Assembly: GCF_040548735.1 (NCBI RefSeq)
Contig: NZ_JBEPSD010000001.1
Coordinates: 2,108,001 to 2,172,000, forward strand
Source: Rhodanobacter soli
GTDB lineage: Bacteria; Pseudomonadota; Gammaproteobacteria; Xanthomonadales; Rhodanobacteraceae
Length of the DNA stretch: 64,000 nucleotides
Direction of reading: 5' to 3'
This document shows, piece after piece, positions 12,083 to 20,536 of the stretch. The notes beneath the pieces are model-generated. The model saw nothing but the letters and a program-made list of their open reading frames with translations. It ran no database searches and was not told where the DNA came from. A program made the translations under genes and the position numbers. Positions within the stretch are counted from its first letter, which is position 1. The number at the start of each line of letters is the position of its first letter.

Positions 12083-13021
12083 ATGAACCGCGGGACACGA
12101 GTGACAAGGATGGGTACGGCGCGCCTGGTCGCGATGCTGCTGCTGGCGGCCTGCCTGGGCCTGCCCGCGATGGCCGGCGCGCAAGTGGCGCAGGCCGCAT
12201 CGGCCGAGCCGGACCAGCCGGCCGACATGCTGGTGCCCCCCACCAGCGCTAGCGACTTCACCGCCTCGCAGCTGGACAGCGTGCTGGCCGGCAGCTGGCG
12301 TTCGCCGGCGAACCGCGCCCGCGACGTGTATCGCCACCCCAAGGCCACCTTGCAGTTCTTCGGCGTGCGCCCGGACCGCACGGTGATCGAGATCACCCCC
12401 GGCGGCGGCTGGTATGCCGAGATCCTGGCGCCGCTGCTGCATGACAACGGCCACTACGTCGCGGCGGAGAAGGCGCCTACTGCCGACAGCGAGGCACGCG
12501 ACGACGACAGCGCCCTGCGCAAGAAATTCGCCGCTGACGCGCTGCATTACGGCAACGCCCGCATCGTGCAGTTCGATCCGAAGGCGCCGGTGTTCGGCGC
12601 GCCGGCTTCGGCCGATCTGGTGCTGACTTTCCGCAACGTGCACAACTGGGTGATGGCCGACACCGCGCCGGCGATGTTCAAGGCGTTCTTCGCCGTGCTC
12701 AAGCCCGGCGGCGTACTCGGCGTGGTCGACCACCGCGCCGACGACAGCGCCTCGCTGGATGCGGTGAAGCGCAGCGGCTACCTGCCCACCAGCTACGTGG
12801 TGAAGCTGGCCACCGAGGCGGGTTTCACGCTGGACGAAAGCAGCGAGATCAACGCGAACCCGAAGGACACCAAGGATTACCCGAAGGGCGTGTGGACGCT
12901 GCCGCCCACGCTCACCCTGGGCGAGCAGGATCGCGCGAAGTACCTGGCGATCGGCGAGTCCGACCGGATGACCCTGCGCTTCGTCAAACCCGTGGTGCCG
13001 GCAGCGGCTTCGACTCCCTGA
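12083..13021 (+). CDS. exported class I SAM-dependent methyltransferase
   Basis: A 312-residue protein resembling the predicted methyltransferases of COG4798. A signal peptide (basic start, hydrophobic LVAMLLLAACLGLPAMAGAQ) precedes the domain, so the enzyme is predicted to be exported, which is odd for a SAM-dependent enzyme. The SAM-binding motif I equivalent is VIEITPGGGWYAEILAP (about residues 99-115). The later DLVLTFRNVHNW and VLKPGGVLGVVDHRA blocks match class I post-motifs. AAGGAG sits 6 bases before the ATG. The rluE gene follows 12 bp after the stop, so the two are probably cotranscribed. An alternative reading is a protein with a methyltransferase fold but another role outside the cytoplasm. 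Confidence 0.8.
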   Translation: MNRGTRVTRMGTARLVAMLLLAACLGLPAMAGAQVAQAASAEPDQPADMLVPPTSASDFTASQLDSVLAGSWRSPANRARDVYRHPKATLQFFGVRPDRTVIEITPGGGWYAEILAPLLHDNGHYVAAEKAPTADSEARDDDSALRKKFAADALHYGNARIVQFDPKAPVFGAPASADLVLTFRNVHNWVMADTAPAMFKAFFAVLKPGGVLGVVDHRADDSASLDAVKRSGYLPTSYVVKLATEAGFTLDESSEINANPKDTKDYPKGVWTLPPTLTLGEQDRAKYLAIGESDRMTLRFVKPVVPAAASTP

Positions 13022-13033
13022 GTCGAAGCGCGA

Positions 13034-13570
13034 ATGCTGATCGCGTTGAACAAGCCGTACGGCGTGCTGTGCCAGTTCACCGATGATCGCGGCCGCGCCA
13101 CGCTGGCGGATTTCGTCGGCCAAAAAGACGTCTATGCGGCTGGACGGCTGGACCACGACAGCGAAGGCCTGCTGCTGTTGACCGACGACGGACGGCTGGC
13201 GCACCGGCTCACCGACCCCCGCCACAAGCAGGCCAAGACCTACCTGGCGCAGGTCGATGGCGCGATCGACGAGGCGGCGCTGCAGACCATGCGCCGCGGC
13301 GTGATGTTGAACGACGGCCCGACCCTGCCGGCCGAGGCGGCGTTTGCCGGCGAACCGGACTGGCTGTGGCTGCGCGACCCGCCGGTGCGTTTCCGCAAGG
13401 CCATTCCCACCAGCTGGCTCAGCCTCACCCTGCGCGAAGGCCGCAACCGCCAGGTGCGCCGGATGACCGCAGCGGTCGGCTTCCCGACCCTGCGGCTGAT
13501 CCGCGTGCGCATCGGCGACTACGCGCTGGACGGGTTGGCGCCGGGCGAGACGCGCGTGCTCTTGCGGTAG
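13034..13570 (+). CDS. rluE: 23S rRNA pseudouridine synthase, RluE type
   Basis: A 178-residue member of the RsuA/RluB/E/F family. Like E. coli RluE (which makes pseudouridine 2457 in 23S rRNA) it lacks an S4 domain and starts directly with the catalytic domain [14 protein letters not shown]. The catalytic aspartate is Asp40 in [14 protein letters not shown]. Further family blocks are [11 protein letters not shown] and the C-terminal [13 protein letters not shown]. The ATG at 13034 lies 12 bp after the methyltransferase stop. The downstream TatD gene is convergent, 9 bp away. Confidence 0.92.
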   Translation: MLIALNKPYGVLCQFTDDRGRATLADFVGQKDVYAAGRLDHDSEGLLLLTDDGRLAHRLTDPRHKQAKTYLAQVDGAIDEAALQTMRRGVMLNDGPTLPAEAAFAGEPDWLWLRDPPVRFRKAIPTSWLSLTLREGRNRQVRRMTAAVGFPTLRLIRVRIGDYALDGLAPGETRVLLR

Positions 13571-13579
13571 GGACGCGCC

Positions 13580-14377
13580 CTACGGAACGGGTGCCAACCC
13601 GAAGAACGCCTCCGCCGTCGCCGTGCTGTTCGCCGCAGTGACTTCCACGCTCTCGCCGCGGTCGCGGGCGATCTCCTCGCAGATGTGTTTCAGGTACATC
13701 GGCTCGTTGCGCCGGTGCGCCGGCGGCGGCCGCACCGTGCGTGGCAGCAGGTAGGGCGCGTCGGTCTCGATCATCAGCCGGTTCGCCGGGATCGTGCGCA
13801 CCAGTTCGCGCAGGTGGGTGCCGCGGCGTTCGTCGCAGATCCAGCCGGTGATGCCGATGTGGCAGTCCAGCGCCAGGTAGTCGCGCAGCGCCTCGCCGGT
13901 ATCGGTGAAGCAGTGCACCACCGCGCCCGGTACCTTGTCGCGGTAGCGCCCGAGCAGCGCGACGAAATCCGCATGTGCGTCGCGTTGGTGCAGGAACAGC
14001 GGCATCTGCAGGTCCACCGCGATCTGCAGCTGGCGTTCGAACACCTGCAGCTGCACGTCGCGCGGCGAATAGTTGCGGTTGTAATCCAGCCCGGTTTCGC
14101 CGACCGCGCGTACCGCAGGGTCCCGCGCCAGTTCGCGCAGCGCGGCATCGGTGGCGTCGTCGTAGTCGACCGCGTGGTGCGGATGCACGCCGGCGGTGGC
14201 GAACAGCGCGCCGGGATGCGCCCGCGCCAGCATCAACGCGTGCTCGCTGCCGTCGCGCGACGCACCGGTCACCACCATCCGCGTCACGCCCTGCGCGTGC
14301 GCACGCTGCAGCACGGCATCGAGATCGTGGTGGAACGACTCGTGGGTGAGGTTGGCGCCGATGTCGAGCAGTTGCAT
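13580..14377 (-). CDS. tatD: TatD-family metal-dependent hydrolase (DNase)
   Basis: A 265-residue TIM-barrel metal hydrolase of the TatD DNase family (amidohydrolase-like), linked to DNA repair and oxidative damage in E. coli. The start MQLLDIGANLTHESF gives the usual N-terminus of the family. Metal-binding positions are visible in VHPHHAVDY, VGETGLDYNR, PLFLHQRDAH, VVHCFTDTGE and IETDAPYLLP. The frame is open further upstream (to 14488), but those residues are basic and unlike the family. It is convergent with rluE and divergent from the secretion operon. Confidence 0.93.
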   Translation of the reverse strand: MQLLDIGANLTHESFHHDLDAVLQRAHAQGVTRMVVTGASRDGSEHALMLARAHPGALFATAGVHPHHAVDYDDATDAALRELARDPAVRAVGETGLDYNRNYSPRDVQLQVFERQLQIAVDLQMPLFLHQRDAHADFVALLGRYRDKVPGAVVHCFTDTGEALRDYLALDCHIGITGWICDERRGTHLRELVRTIPANRLMIETDAPYLLPRTVRPPPAHRRNEPMYLKHICEEIARDRGESVEVTAANSTATAEAFFGLAPVP

Positions 14378-14725
14378 GAGGGGTGACCGTTCATCGAAGA
14401 CCGGCATTGTCCCAGACCCCGGCAAGCCCAGGCCACCGCCTCGGGCCCGGGAGGCCTCCTGGCGGCCGGCGCCATGTCGTCGGAACAACTTGCGCGATCC
14501 GCATCACGCCCGCCACGGATCGGGAAATTTTCCTAGGCCGTGGACACCCATGAAGCCTGGTGCAGACGTCACAATGGGCGCTTCCGGCAGATGGGTTGCG
14601 TGAACGGAACGGCACATGGCCGCGGGCGACGCTCGCTTGCCGGTTGGCGTATGTGATAACAATGACGAGCGTCGTTCCGCTGCTGGGGCGTCGGCGATTT
14701 TTGCGGGTATCGAGCGGGGTGAAGG
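14378..14725. other. 348-bp divergent intergenic region tatD / gspE
   Basis: No gene is seen. It must contain the promoters of tatD (leftward) and of the secretion operon (rightward). Small dyads occur: a GGAGGCCTCC palindrome near 14450, CGATCCG...CGGATCG around 14491-14518, and GGAAATTTTCC just after it. I cannot assign -35/-10 boxes with confidence; TATGTGATAAC near 14650 is the best AT-rich candidate for the secretion promoter. Confidence 0.5.
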
Positions 14726-16459
14726 ATGTCGGCAGCCATTGAGCCGGCGGTCAGCGGGGCGGGCATGGCCGTGAACGATCGCGAGGCGGAAGTCTGCGCG
14801 TGGCTGGTTGCGCGCGGGCGCCTGAAGGACGGCGACCTCGGTCGCGCCCGCCGCCTGCACGAGGAATCGGCCGAGGGCACGCTGACCACCTTGATGGCGC
14901 GACTCGGGCTGGTGTCCGAGCGCGACCTGGCCGAAGCCTGGGCCGACCTGCTGCAGGTGCCGCTGCTGGCGGCGCGCGACGCGCCGGAACTGCCGCCGGC
15001 CGACCTCGACGTATCGCTGCGCTTCCTGAAGCAGCAGCACGTGGTGCCGGTGCAGGACGACGAGCACGGATTGGCGTTGATCGTGGCCGATCCGGCCGAT
15101 CCGTATCCGCTGCAGGCGGTGGAACTCGCCGCCGGCCGGCCGGTGGCGTTGCGGGTCGGGCTGCGTTCGGAAATCGACGGGCTGATCGAGCGCTATTACG
15201 GCAGCGGCCGCTCGGCGATGGGCACGATCGTGGAGAACCTGGACGGCAGCGCGGCGGAAGAGGACGACGTCGAGCACCTGCGCGACCTGGCCTCCGAGGC
15301 GCCGGTGATCAGGCTGGTGAATCTCATCCTGCAGCGGGCGGTCGAGCAGCGCGCGTCGGACGTGCATATCGAGCCGTTCGAGAACCGCCTGAAGGTGCGC
15401 TATCGCATCGACGGCGTGCTGCATGAAGTGGAAGCGCCGCCGTCGTCGTCCACCGCGGCGGTGATCTCGCGCGTGAAGATCATGGCGCGGCTGAACATCG
15501 CCGAGCGCCGGCTGCCGCAGGACGGCCGCATCCAGCTGCGTGTGCAGGGCAAGGAACTCGACCTGCGCGTGTCCACCGTGCCGACCAGCTTCGGCGAGTC
15601 GGTGGTGATGCGCATCCTCGACCGCGAATCGGTGGTGTTCGACTTCGCCTCGCTCGGCTTCACCGACAGCTTCCAGCAGCGCTTCGTCGACGTGCTGGAA
15701 AAGCCGCACGGCATCCTGCTGGTCACCGGCCCCACCGGCTCGGGCAAGACCACCACGCTGTACACCGCGCTGTCGCGGATCAACACCAACGACGTGAAGA
15801 TCATCACCGTCGAGGATCCGGTCGAGTACCAGCTCGAAGGCATCAACCAGATCCAGGTGAAGCCGCAGATCGGGCTGGATTTCTCCGGCGCGCTGCGCTC
15901 GATCATGCGCCAGGACCCCGACGTGATCATGATCGGCGAGATGCGCGACCTGGAAACCTGCCGCATCGCGATCCAGTCCGCGCTCACCGGCCATCTGGTG
16001 CTGTCCACGCTGCACACCAACTCGGCGGCCGGCGGCATCACGCGCCTGCTCGACATGGGCGTGGAGGACTACCTGCTCGGCTCCACCATCAACGGCATCC
16101 TGGCGCAGCGGCTGGTGCGCAGGCTCGATCCGGAAACGGCGATCCCGTATGAAGCGCTGCCCGAGGTGATCGAGCAGTTCGAGTTGCACAAGTACACCGA
16201 CGAGCGCCCGATCCGCCTGTGGAAGCCGGGCAGCAGCGCGGCTAATCCCACCGGCTACCGTGGCCGTCGCGCGATCATGGAGTTCCTCACCATGAGCGAT
16301 CCGCTGCGCCGCCTGGTGATGCAGCGCGCCGACGAAGGCGAGATCGAACGGCAGGCGCGTGCCGAAGGCATGCGCACGATGTACGAGGACGGCATCGCCA
16401 AGGCCGTGGCCGGCATCACCACGCTGGAAGAGGTCCTGCGCGTGACGCAGGAAGGCTGA
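14726..16459 (+). CDS. gspE: type II secretion ATPase GspE/XpsE
   Basis: Cytoplasmic hexameric ATPase that powers pseudopilus assembly in type II secretion. The product has 577 residues. The N-terminal GspE domain binds GspL. The C-terminal ATPase core has Walker A GPTGSGKTTTLYT, the Asp box, Walker B region DVIMIGEMRD and the His box HLVLSTLHTN. The region where many GspE proteins carry a zinc-binding CxxC...CxxC pair (between RLVRRL and TGYRGRRAIMEF) has no cysteine here. It is the first gene of an operon in the Xanthomonas xps order; gspF follows 1 bp after its stop. A downstream ATG at 14765 is a possible alternative start. Confidence 0.95.
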   Translation: MSAAIEPAVSGAGMAVNDREAEVCAWLVARGRLKDGDLGRARRLHEESAEGTLTTLMARLGLVSERDLAEAWADLLQVPLLAARDAPELPPADLDVSLRFLKQQHVVPVQDDEHGLALIVADPADPYPLQAVELAAGRPVALRVGLRSEIDGLIERYYGSGRSAMGTIVENLDGSAAEEDDVEHLRDLASEAPVIRLVNLILQRAVEQRASDVHIEPFENRLKVRYRIDGVLHEVEAPPSSSTAAVISRVKIMARLNIAERRLPQDGRIQLRVQGKELDLRVSTVPTSFGESVVMRILDRESVVFDFASLGFTDSFQQRFVDVLEKPHGILLVTGPTGSGKTTTLYTALSRINTNDVKIITVEDPVEYQLEGINQIQVKPQIGLDFSGALRSIMRQDPDVIMIGEMRDLETCRIAIQSALTGHLVLSTLHTNSAAGGITRLLDMGVEDYLLGSTINGILAQRLVRRLDPETAIPYEALPEVIEQFELHKYTDERPIRLWKPGSSAANPTGYRGRRAIMEFLTMSDPLRRLVMQRADEGEIERQARAEGMRTMYEDGIAKAVAGITTLEEVLRVTQEG

Positions 16460-16460
16460 G

Positions 16461-17678
16461 GTGGCGCAGTTCCGTTACAAGGCGGTCAACGACGCCGGCG
16501 AGACGCTGCAGGGGCAGATGGAGGCCGCCAGCGTCGAGGAAGTGATCGGCCGCCTGCAGGATCAGGGCCACACGCCGCTGGAAGCCCTGCCAGCCGACGG
16601 TGCGGGCGGTGGCAGCGGCTTCGCCGCGCTGTTCAAGCGCGGTCCGTTCACGGGCGACCAGCTGGCGCAGTTCACCCATCAGCTGGCGACCCTGCTCGGC
16701 GCCGGCCAGCCGCTGGACCGCGCGCTTGGCATCCTGCTCGAACTGCCCGAGGGCGAGCACGCGAAGAAGCTGGTCGAGCGCGTGCGCGATCGCGTGCGCG
16801 GCGGCAACAGCCTGTCGTCGGCGCTGGATGAGGAACATGGCGTGTTCCCCAAGCTGTACGTCAGCCTGGTGCGCGCCGGCGAGGCGGGCGGTTCGCTGGA
16901 AGAGACGCTGCGCCGGCTGGCCGATTATCTGGAGCGCGCGCAGCAGCTGCGCGGCAGCATCGTCAATGCGCTGATCTATCCGGCGTTCCTGCTGGTCGGC
17001 GTGCTCGGCTCGCTGGTACTGCTGCTGGCCTACGTGGTGCCGCAGTTCGTGCCGATCTTCGAGGACATGCAGGTGCCGATCCCGTGGATCACCGCCGCGG
17101 TGCTGGCGCTGGGCAACGCGCTGCAATCGTGGTGGTGGCTGATCCTGCTGCTGCTTGGCGGCGGCCTGTTCGCCTGGCGCGCGCGGCTGCGCGATCCGGC
17201 GGCGCGGCTGGCCTGGCACGCCCGCCTGCTGCGGCTGCGCCTGGTCGGCCCGCTGCTGCTGAAGGTGGAAACCGCGCGGATCGCACGCACGCTGGGCACC
17301 TTGCTGAAGAACGGCGTACCGTTGCTCAGCGCGCTGGCCATCGCGCGCCAGGTCACCGGCAACCGCGCGCTGGACGCCGCGCTGGACGCGGCGCACGAGC
17401 AGGTCAAGGGCGGCGCGGGACTGAGCCTGGCGCTGGGCCAGTCGAAACTGTTCCCGCGGCTGGCGATGCAGATGGTGCAGGTGGGCGAGGAGGCCGGCCA
17501 GCTCGACACGATGCTGCTGAAGGTCGCCGACACGTTCGAGCTCGAGTCCAAACGCGCGATCGACCGCCTGCTGGCTGCGCTGGTGCCCGCGCTGACCATC
17601 GTGATGACCGTGCTGGTGGCGATCATCATGGCCGCGATCCTGCTGCCGCTGCTCAGCCTGACCAGCAATATCCAGTAG
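16461..17678 (+). CDS. gspF: type II secretion inner-membrane platform protein GspF
   Basis: A 405-residue polytopic platform protein that links the GspE ATPase to the pseudopilus. The start is GTG, one base after the gspE stop, giving MAQFRYKAVNDAGETLQGQM. Two homologous T2SSF domains are visible, with TGDQLAQFTHQLATLLGAGQ opening the first and ARIARTLGTLLKNGVPLL the second. Conserved MVQVGEEAGQLDTML is in the second repeat. Membrane segments are near 170-190, 220-240 and at the C-terminus (ALTIVMTVLVAIIMAAILLPLL). Confidence 0.96.
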   Translation: MAQFRYKAVNDAGETLQGQMEAASVEEVIGRLQDQGHTPLEALPADGAGGGSGFAALFKRGPFTGDQLAQFTHQLATLLGAGQPLDRALGILLELPEGEHAKKLVERVRDRVRGGNSLSSALDEEHGVFPKLYVSLVRAGEAGGSLEETLRRLADYLERAQQLRGSIVNALIYPAFLLVGVLGSLVLLLAYVVPQFVPIFEDMQVPIPWITAAVLALGNALQSWWWLILLLLGGGLFAWRARLRDPAARLAWHARLLRLRLVGPLLLKVETARIARTLGTLLKNGVPLLSALAIARQVTGNRALDAALDAAHEQVKGGAGLSLALGQSKLFPRLAMQMVQVGEEAGQLDTMLLKVADTFELESKRAIDRLLAALVPALTIVMTVLVAIIMAAILLPLLSLTSNIQ

Positions 17679-17709
17679 ACATTCCATTCGCATACCCGAG
17701 GTGATTCCC

Positions 17710-18135
17710 ATGCAGCACAGACAGCCACGACGACCCGGTTCGAACGCCGGCTTCACCCTGCTCGAAATGCTCGCGGTGATCGTGCTGATCGGCATCATCG
17801 GCGCGGTGGTGGTGACCCAGGTCGGCAAGAACGTCGACAAGGGCAAGTACGGCGCCGGCAAGGCGCAGCTGATGACCTTGAGCCAGAAGATCGAGAACTA
17901 CGCGCTGGACAACGGTGCGCCGCCGCAGCAGCTGGAAGGGCTGGCGGTGAAGCCGGCGAACGCGCCGAACTGGCAGGGCCCGTACGCGAAGGAGTCCGAC
18001 CTGAAGGATCCGTGGGGCCACGCGTTCGGCTACCAGTATCCGGGCCAGAACGGCAGCTTCGACCTGATCTTCTACGGCCAGGACGGCAAGCCGGGCGGCG
18101 ACGGCTACAGCAAGGACGTGGGCAACTGGCAGTAA
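17710..18135 (+). CDS. gspG: type II secretion major pseudopilin GspG
   Basis: A 141-residue prepilin. A short basic leader ends in glycine and is followed by FTLLEMLAVIVLIGIIGAVV, so prepilin peptidase would cut after Gly14 and leave Phe +1 and Glu +5. The C-terminal domain has the GspG features DPWGHAFGYQYPG and DLIFYGQDGKPGGDGYSKD, which bind calcium in homologues. The ATG at 17710 is preceded by AGGTGA; an in-frame GTG nine bases upstream is less likely. It is the main subunit of the pseudopilus. The prepilin peptidase itself is not in this window. Confidence 0.95.
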   Translation: MQHRQPRRPGSNAGFTLLEMLAVIVLIGIIGAVVVTQVGKNVDKGKYGAGKAQLMTLSQKIENYALDNGAPPQQLEGLAVKPANAPNWQGPYAKESDLKDPWGHAFGYQYPGQNGSFDLIFYGQDGKPGGDGYSKDVGNWQ

Positions 18136-18139
18136 GCAT

Positions 18140-18598
18140 GTGAGAGCCTCGCGCGCCAACGGCTTCACCCTGCTGGAAATGCTGGCGGTGATCCTGCTGG
18201 TCGGGATCGCGGCGGCAGCGGTGTCGGTCTCGGTGACCCAGGGCCTGGCCAGTGCGCGCGTGCGCGCGGCCAGCAGCGAGCTGGCCGGCGCACTGCGGGC
18301 CACCCGTGCGCAGGCGATCGTGCGCGGCGAGGAGCAGCATTTCGACGTGGATACCCGCGCGAACAGCTACGACGGCGCGAAGCGGCAGGACGTGCGCCTG
18401 CCGAAGGGCCTGCGCGTGAGCATCACCAGCGCGAAGGATGATCAGCCGAACGACCACACCGGGCGCATCCGCTTCTTCCCCGACGGCAGTTCCACCGGTG
18501 GGCGCATCACGCTGCAGAGCGGCCGGCGCGAGTGGCACGTCAACGTGTCGTGGCTGACCGGCGAAGTGCGCGTGGTCGACACGGTGGCGGCGCGATGA
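18140..18598 (+). CDS. gspH: type II secretion minor pseudopilin GspH
   Basis: A 152-residue minor prepilin. The leader MRASRANG precedes FTLLEMLAVILLVGIAAAAV, so cleavage is after Gly8 with Glu at +5. The start codon is GTG, 4 bp after the gspG stop. The C-terminal half has the GspH-like pattern RATRAQAIVRGEEQHFDVD and RIRFFPDGSSTGGRITL. The stop codon overlaps the gspI start (ATGA), indicating translational coupling. Confidence 0.93.
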   Translation: MRASRANGFTLLEMLAVILLVGIAAAAVSVSVTQGLASARVRAASSELAGALRATRAQAIVRGEEQHFDVDTRANSYDGAKRQDVRLPKGLRVSITSAKDDQPNDHTGRIRFFPDGSSTGGRITLQSGRREWHVNVSWLTGEVRVVDTVAAR

Positions 18599-19017
18599 AC
18601 GGCGCACGCCCGCAGCGCGGCTTCAGCCTGCTCGAAGTGATCGCTGCAATCATGCTGCTGGCGATCGCGTTCACCGCGCTGATGAAGGTGGCCAGCGCCT
18701 CGATCAACCTGACCCACAACGCGGCCGAGCACAGCGAAGCGGCGATGTGGGCGCGCAGCCTGCTCGACAGTGCGTTCGTGGGCGAGCCGGTCAAGCCGGG
18801 CAGCCGCTCCGGCCGCTTCAACCCACAGTACCGCTGGCAACTCGACGTGACCCCGTGGAACCAGGCCGGGCCGGCGCTGCCGGGCGCGCCATTGCAGCTG
18901 TATCAGCTGGACCTGGCCGTGTCGTGGGGGCCGTCGGCACATCCGCGTTCGGCGCACTTCCGCACGTTGCGGCTGGGCGGGCCGGTGCTTGCCAACGATG
19001 CGCAGGCGTCCCCGTGA
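18595..19017 (+). CDS. gspI: type II secretion minor pseudopilin GspI
   Basis: A 140-residue minor prepilin. The leader ends in Gly9 followed by FSLLEVIAAIMLLAIAFTAL, with Glu +5. Homologues form the pseudopilus tip with GspJ and GspK. The ATG at 18595 overlaps the gspH stop codon, and the stop overlaps the GTG start of gspJ. The remainder (YRWQLDVTPWNQ..., LYQLDLAVSWG) matches the two-strand core of the GspI fold. Confidence 0.9.
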   Translation: MNGARPQRGFSLLEVIAAIMLLAIAFTALMKVASASINLTHNAAEHSEAAMWARSLLDSAFVGEPVKPGSRSGRFNPQYRWQLDVTPWNQAGPALPGAPLQLYQLDLAVSWGPSAHPRSAHFRTLRLGGPVLANDAQASP

Positions 19018-19670
19018 AGCGCGCCGCCGGCTTCACCCTGCTGGAAGTGCTCGCCGCGCTGGTGCTGCTGGCGCTGCTGCTGGTCGGGGTGTATTCGGGC
19101 ATCCGCACCGCCACCCACAGCGTGCGCTCGGGCACCGCGGCAATCGAGCGGATCGACCAGGTGCGCTCGGCCCAGCAGTTCCTGCGCCGCGAACTGGCGC
19201 AGAGCCTGACCCAGCCGATCAGCCACACCGACCACGGCGAGCCGATCTATTTCGAGGGGAGCGCGCACGAGATGCGTTACGTGGCGCCCTTGCCCGGCTA
19301 TCTGGGCAAGCTGGGTCCGCAGCTGCAGCGGCTGCAACTGGTCGACGACGGCCACGGCGGCCTGCGGCTGGAGCTGAGCCTGGCCCTGCTGCCGCCGGAC
19401 GGCCAGCCGCCGCAGCCGCTGGGCGAGCCGCAGGTGCTGCTCGACCATATCAAGGCTGGCAGCTTCACCTATCGCGGCGTCGATCGGCAGGGCGCGGCGC
19501 TGCCGTGGTCGCCGGCGTGGGCCGATGGTCGCCTGCTGCCGCAACTGGTGCGCGTCGAGCTGCAGGTGCTGGGTACGGTGGACTGGCCGCAACTGGACGT
19601 GCCGCTGCGGGTGAATCCGGCGCAGGCTGGCCTGCCGCAACTGGGCCCGCGCGGCGGGAGCCTGCGATGA
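19014..19670 (+). CDS. gspJ: type II secretion minor pseudopilin GspJ
   Basis: A 218-residue minor prepilin with the very short leader MKRAAG before FTLLEVLAALVLLALLLVGV; Glu is at +5. It starts at a GTG that overlaps the gspI stop. The region QQFLRREL-AQSLTQPI and EMRYVAPLPGYLGKLGPQLQ is typical of GspJ. It would form the tip complex with GspI and GspK. Its stop overlaps the gspK start (ATGA). Confidence 0.92.
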   Translation: MKRAAGFTLLEVLAALVLLALLLVGVYSGIRTATHSVRSGTAAIERIDQVRSAQQFLRRELAQSLTQPISHTDHGEPIYFEGSAHEMRYVAPLPGYLGKLGPQLQRLQLVDDGHGGLRLELSLALLPPDGQPPQPLGEPQVLLDHIKAGSFTYRGVDRQGAALPWSPAWADGRLLPQLVRVELQVLGTVDWPQLDVPLRVNPAQAGLPQLGPRGGSLR

Positions 19671-20536
19671 AGCGCGCACCGCGGCGGTCGCCGGCCAGCC
19701 AGCGCGGGGTCGCCCTGCTGCTGGTGCTGTGGGCGTGCACGCTGCTGGCGATCCTGCTCGGCGGTTACGCCGCGCTGGCGCGCACCGAAGGTCTGCAGGC
19801 GCGCTACCAGTTCGCCCAGACCCAGGCCCATTACGCCGCCGAGGCCGGCCTGATGCGCGCCGTCTACGGCCTGCAGAACCCGCAGCAGAAACAGCGCTGG
19901 GTGGCCGATGGCCGCGCCTACACGTTCCGCTACGACGGCGCCACGGTCAGCGTGCGCGCGATCGACGAAGGCGGCAAGGTCGACCTCAACGCCGCCTCGC
20001 CCGAGGTGCTGCAGGGCCTGTTCCAGGCCGCCGGGCTGAAGCCGGACCAGGCGCAGGCCCTGGCCGACCGCGTAGTCGACTGGCGCAACCCGATCGGCCT
20101 CGAAGGAGAGGCCGCCAGCCAGCGTGCCGCGTATATGGCGGACGGGCGCGATTACGGCCCGCGCAACGGCCCGTTCGCCAGCGTCGAGGAATTGCAGATG
20201 GTGCTGGGCATGACGCCGGCGCTGTATCGGCAGGTGGCGCCGGTGGTGACGATCTGGGCGGGCGGTGCCAGCCCGGACCCGAACACCGCGCCGCCGTTGG
20301 CGCTGGCCGCGATCCCGGGGATGACGCCGGAGCAGCGCAAGATGGTCGAGGCGGCTCGGCAGCGCAACGCGGACGACCCGCAGCTGGTTCTGAGCAACGG
20401 AACGACGCATAGTATCCGGTCCGAGGCTACGCTGGCCGACGGCACGCGCGCGCTCCTGCGCGCCACGATTCGCCTGCAGGCGGGGCAGGTGCAACCGTAT
20501 ACCGTGCTGCGCTGGCAGGAGGGGGAGGCAGAATGA
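19667..20536 (+). CDS. gspK: type II secretion minor pseudopilin GspK
   Basis: A 289-residue minor prepilin that caps the pseudopilus. The leader ends in Gly14 before VALLLVLWACTLLAILLGG. Position +5 is Leu rather than Glu, as is usual for GspK and consistent with its place at the tip. The helix-hairpin-helix-like block DLNAASPEVLQGLFQAAGL and the later FASVEELQMVLGMTPALYRQ identify the family. The start overlaps the gspJ stop, and its own stop overlaps the gspL start. Confidence 0.93.
   Translation: MKRAPRRSPASQRGVALLLVLWACTLLAILLGGYAALARTEGLQARYQFAQTQAHYAAEAGLMRAVYGLQNPQQKQRWVADGRAYTFRYDGATVSVRAIDEGGKVDLNAASPEVLQGLFQAAGLKPDQAQALADRVVDWRNPIGLEGEAASQRAAYMADGRDYGPRNGPFASVEELQMVLGMTPALYRQVAPVVTIWAGGASPDPNTAPPLALAAIPGMTPEQRKMVEAARQRNADDPQLVLSNGTTHSIRSEATLADGTRALLRATIRLQAGQVQPYTVLRWQEGEAE

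Noticed and set aside
14378..14725. Terminator formed by CGATCCG...CGGATCG and the following GGAAATTTTCC
   Set aside because: The loop is long, the T-run is short and no plus-strand gene lies upstream.
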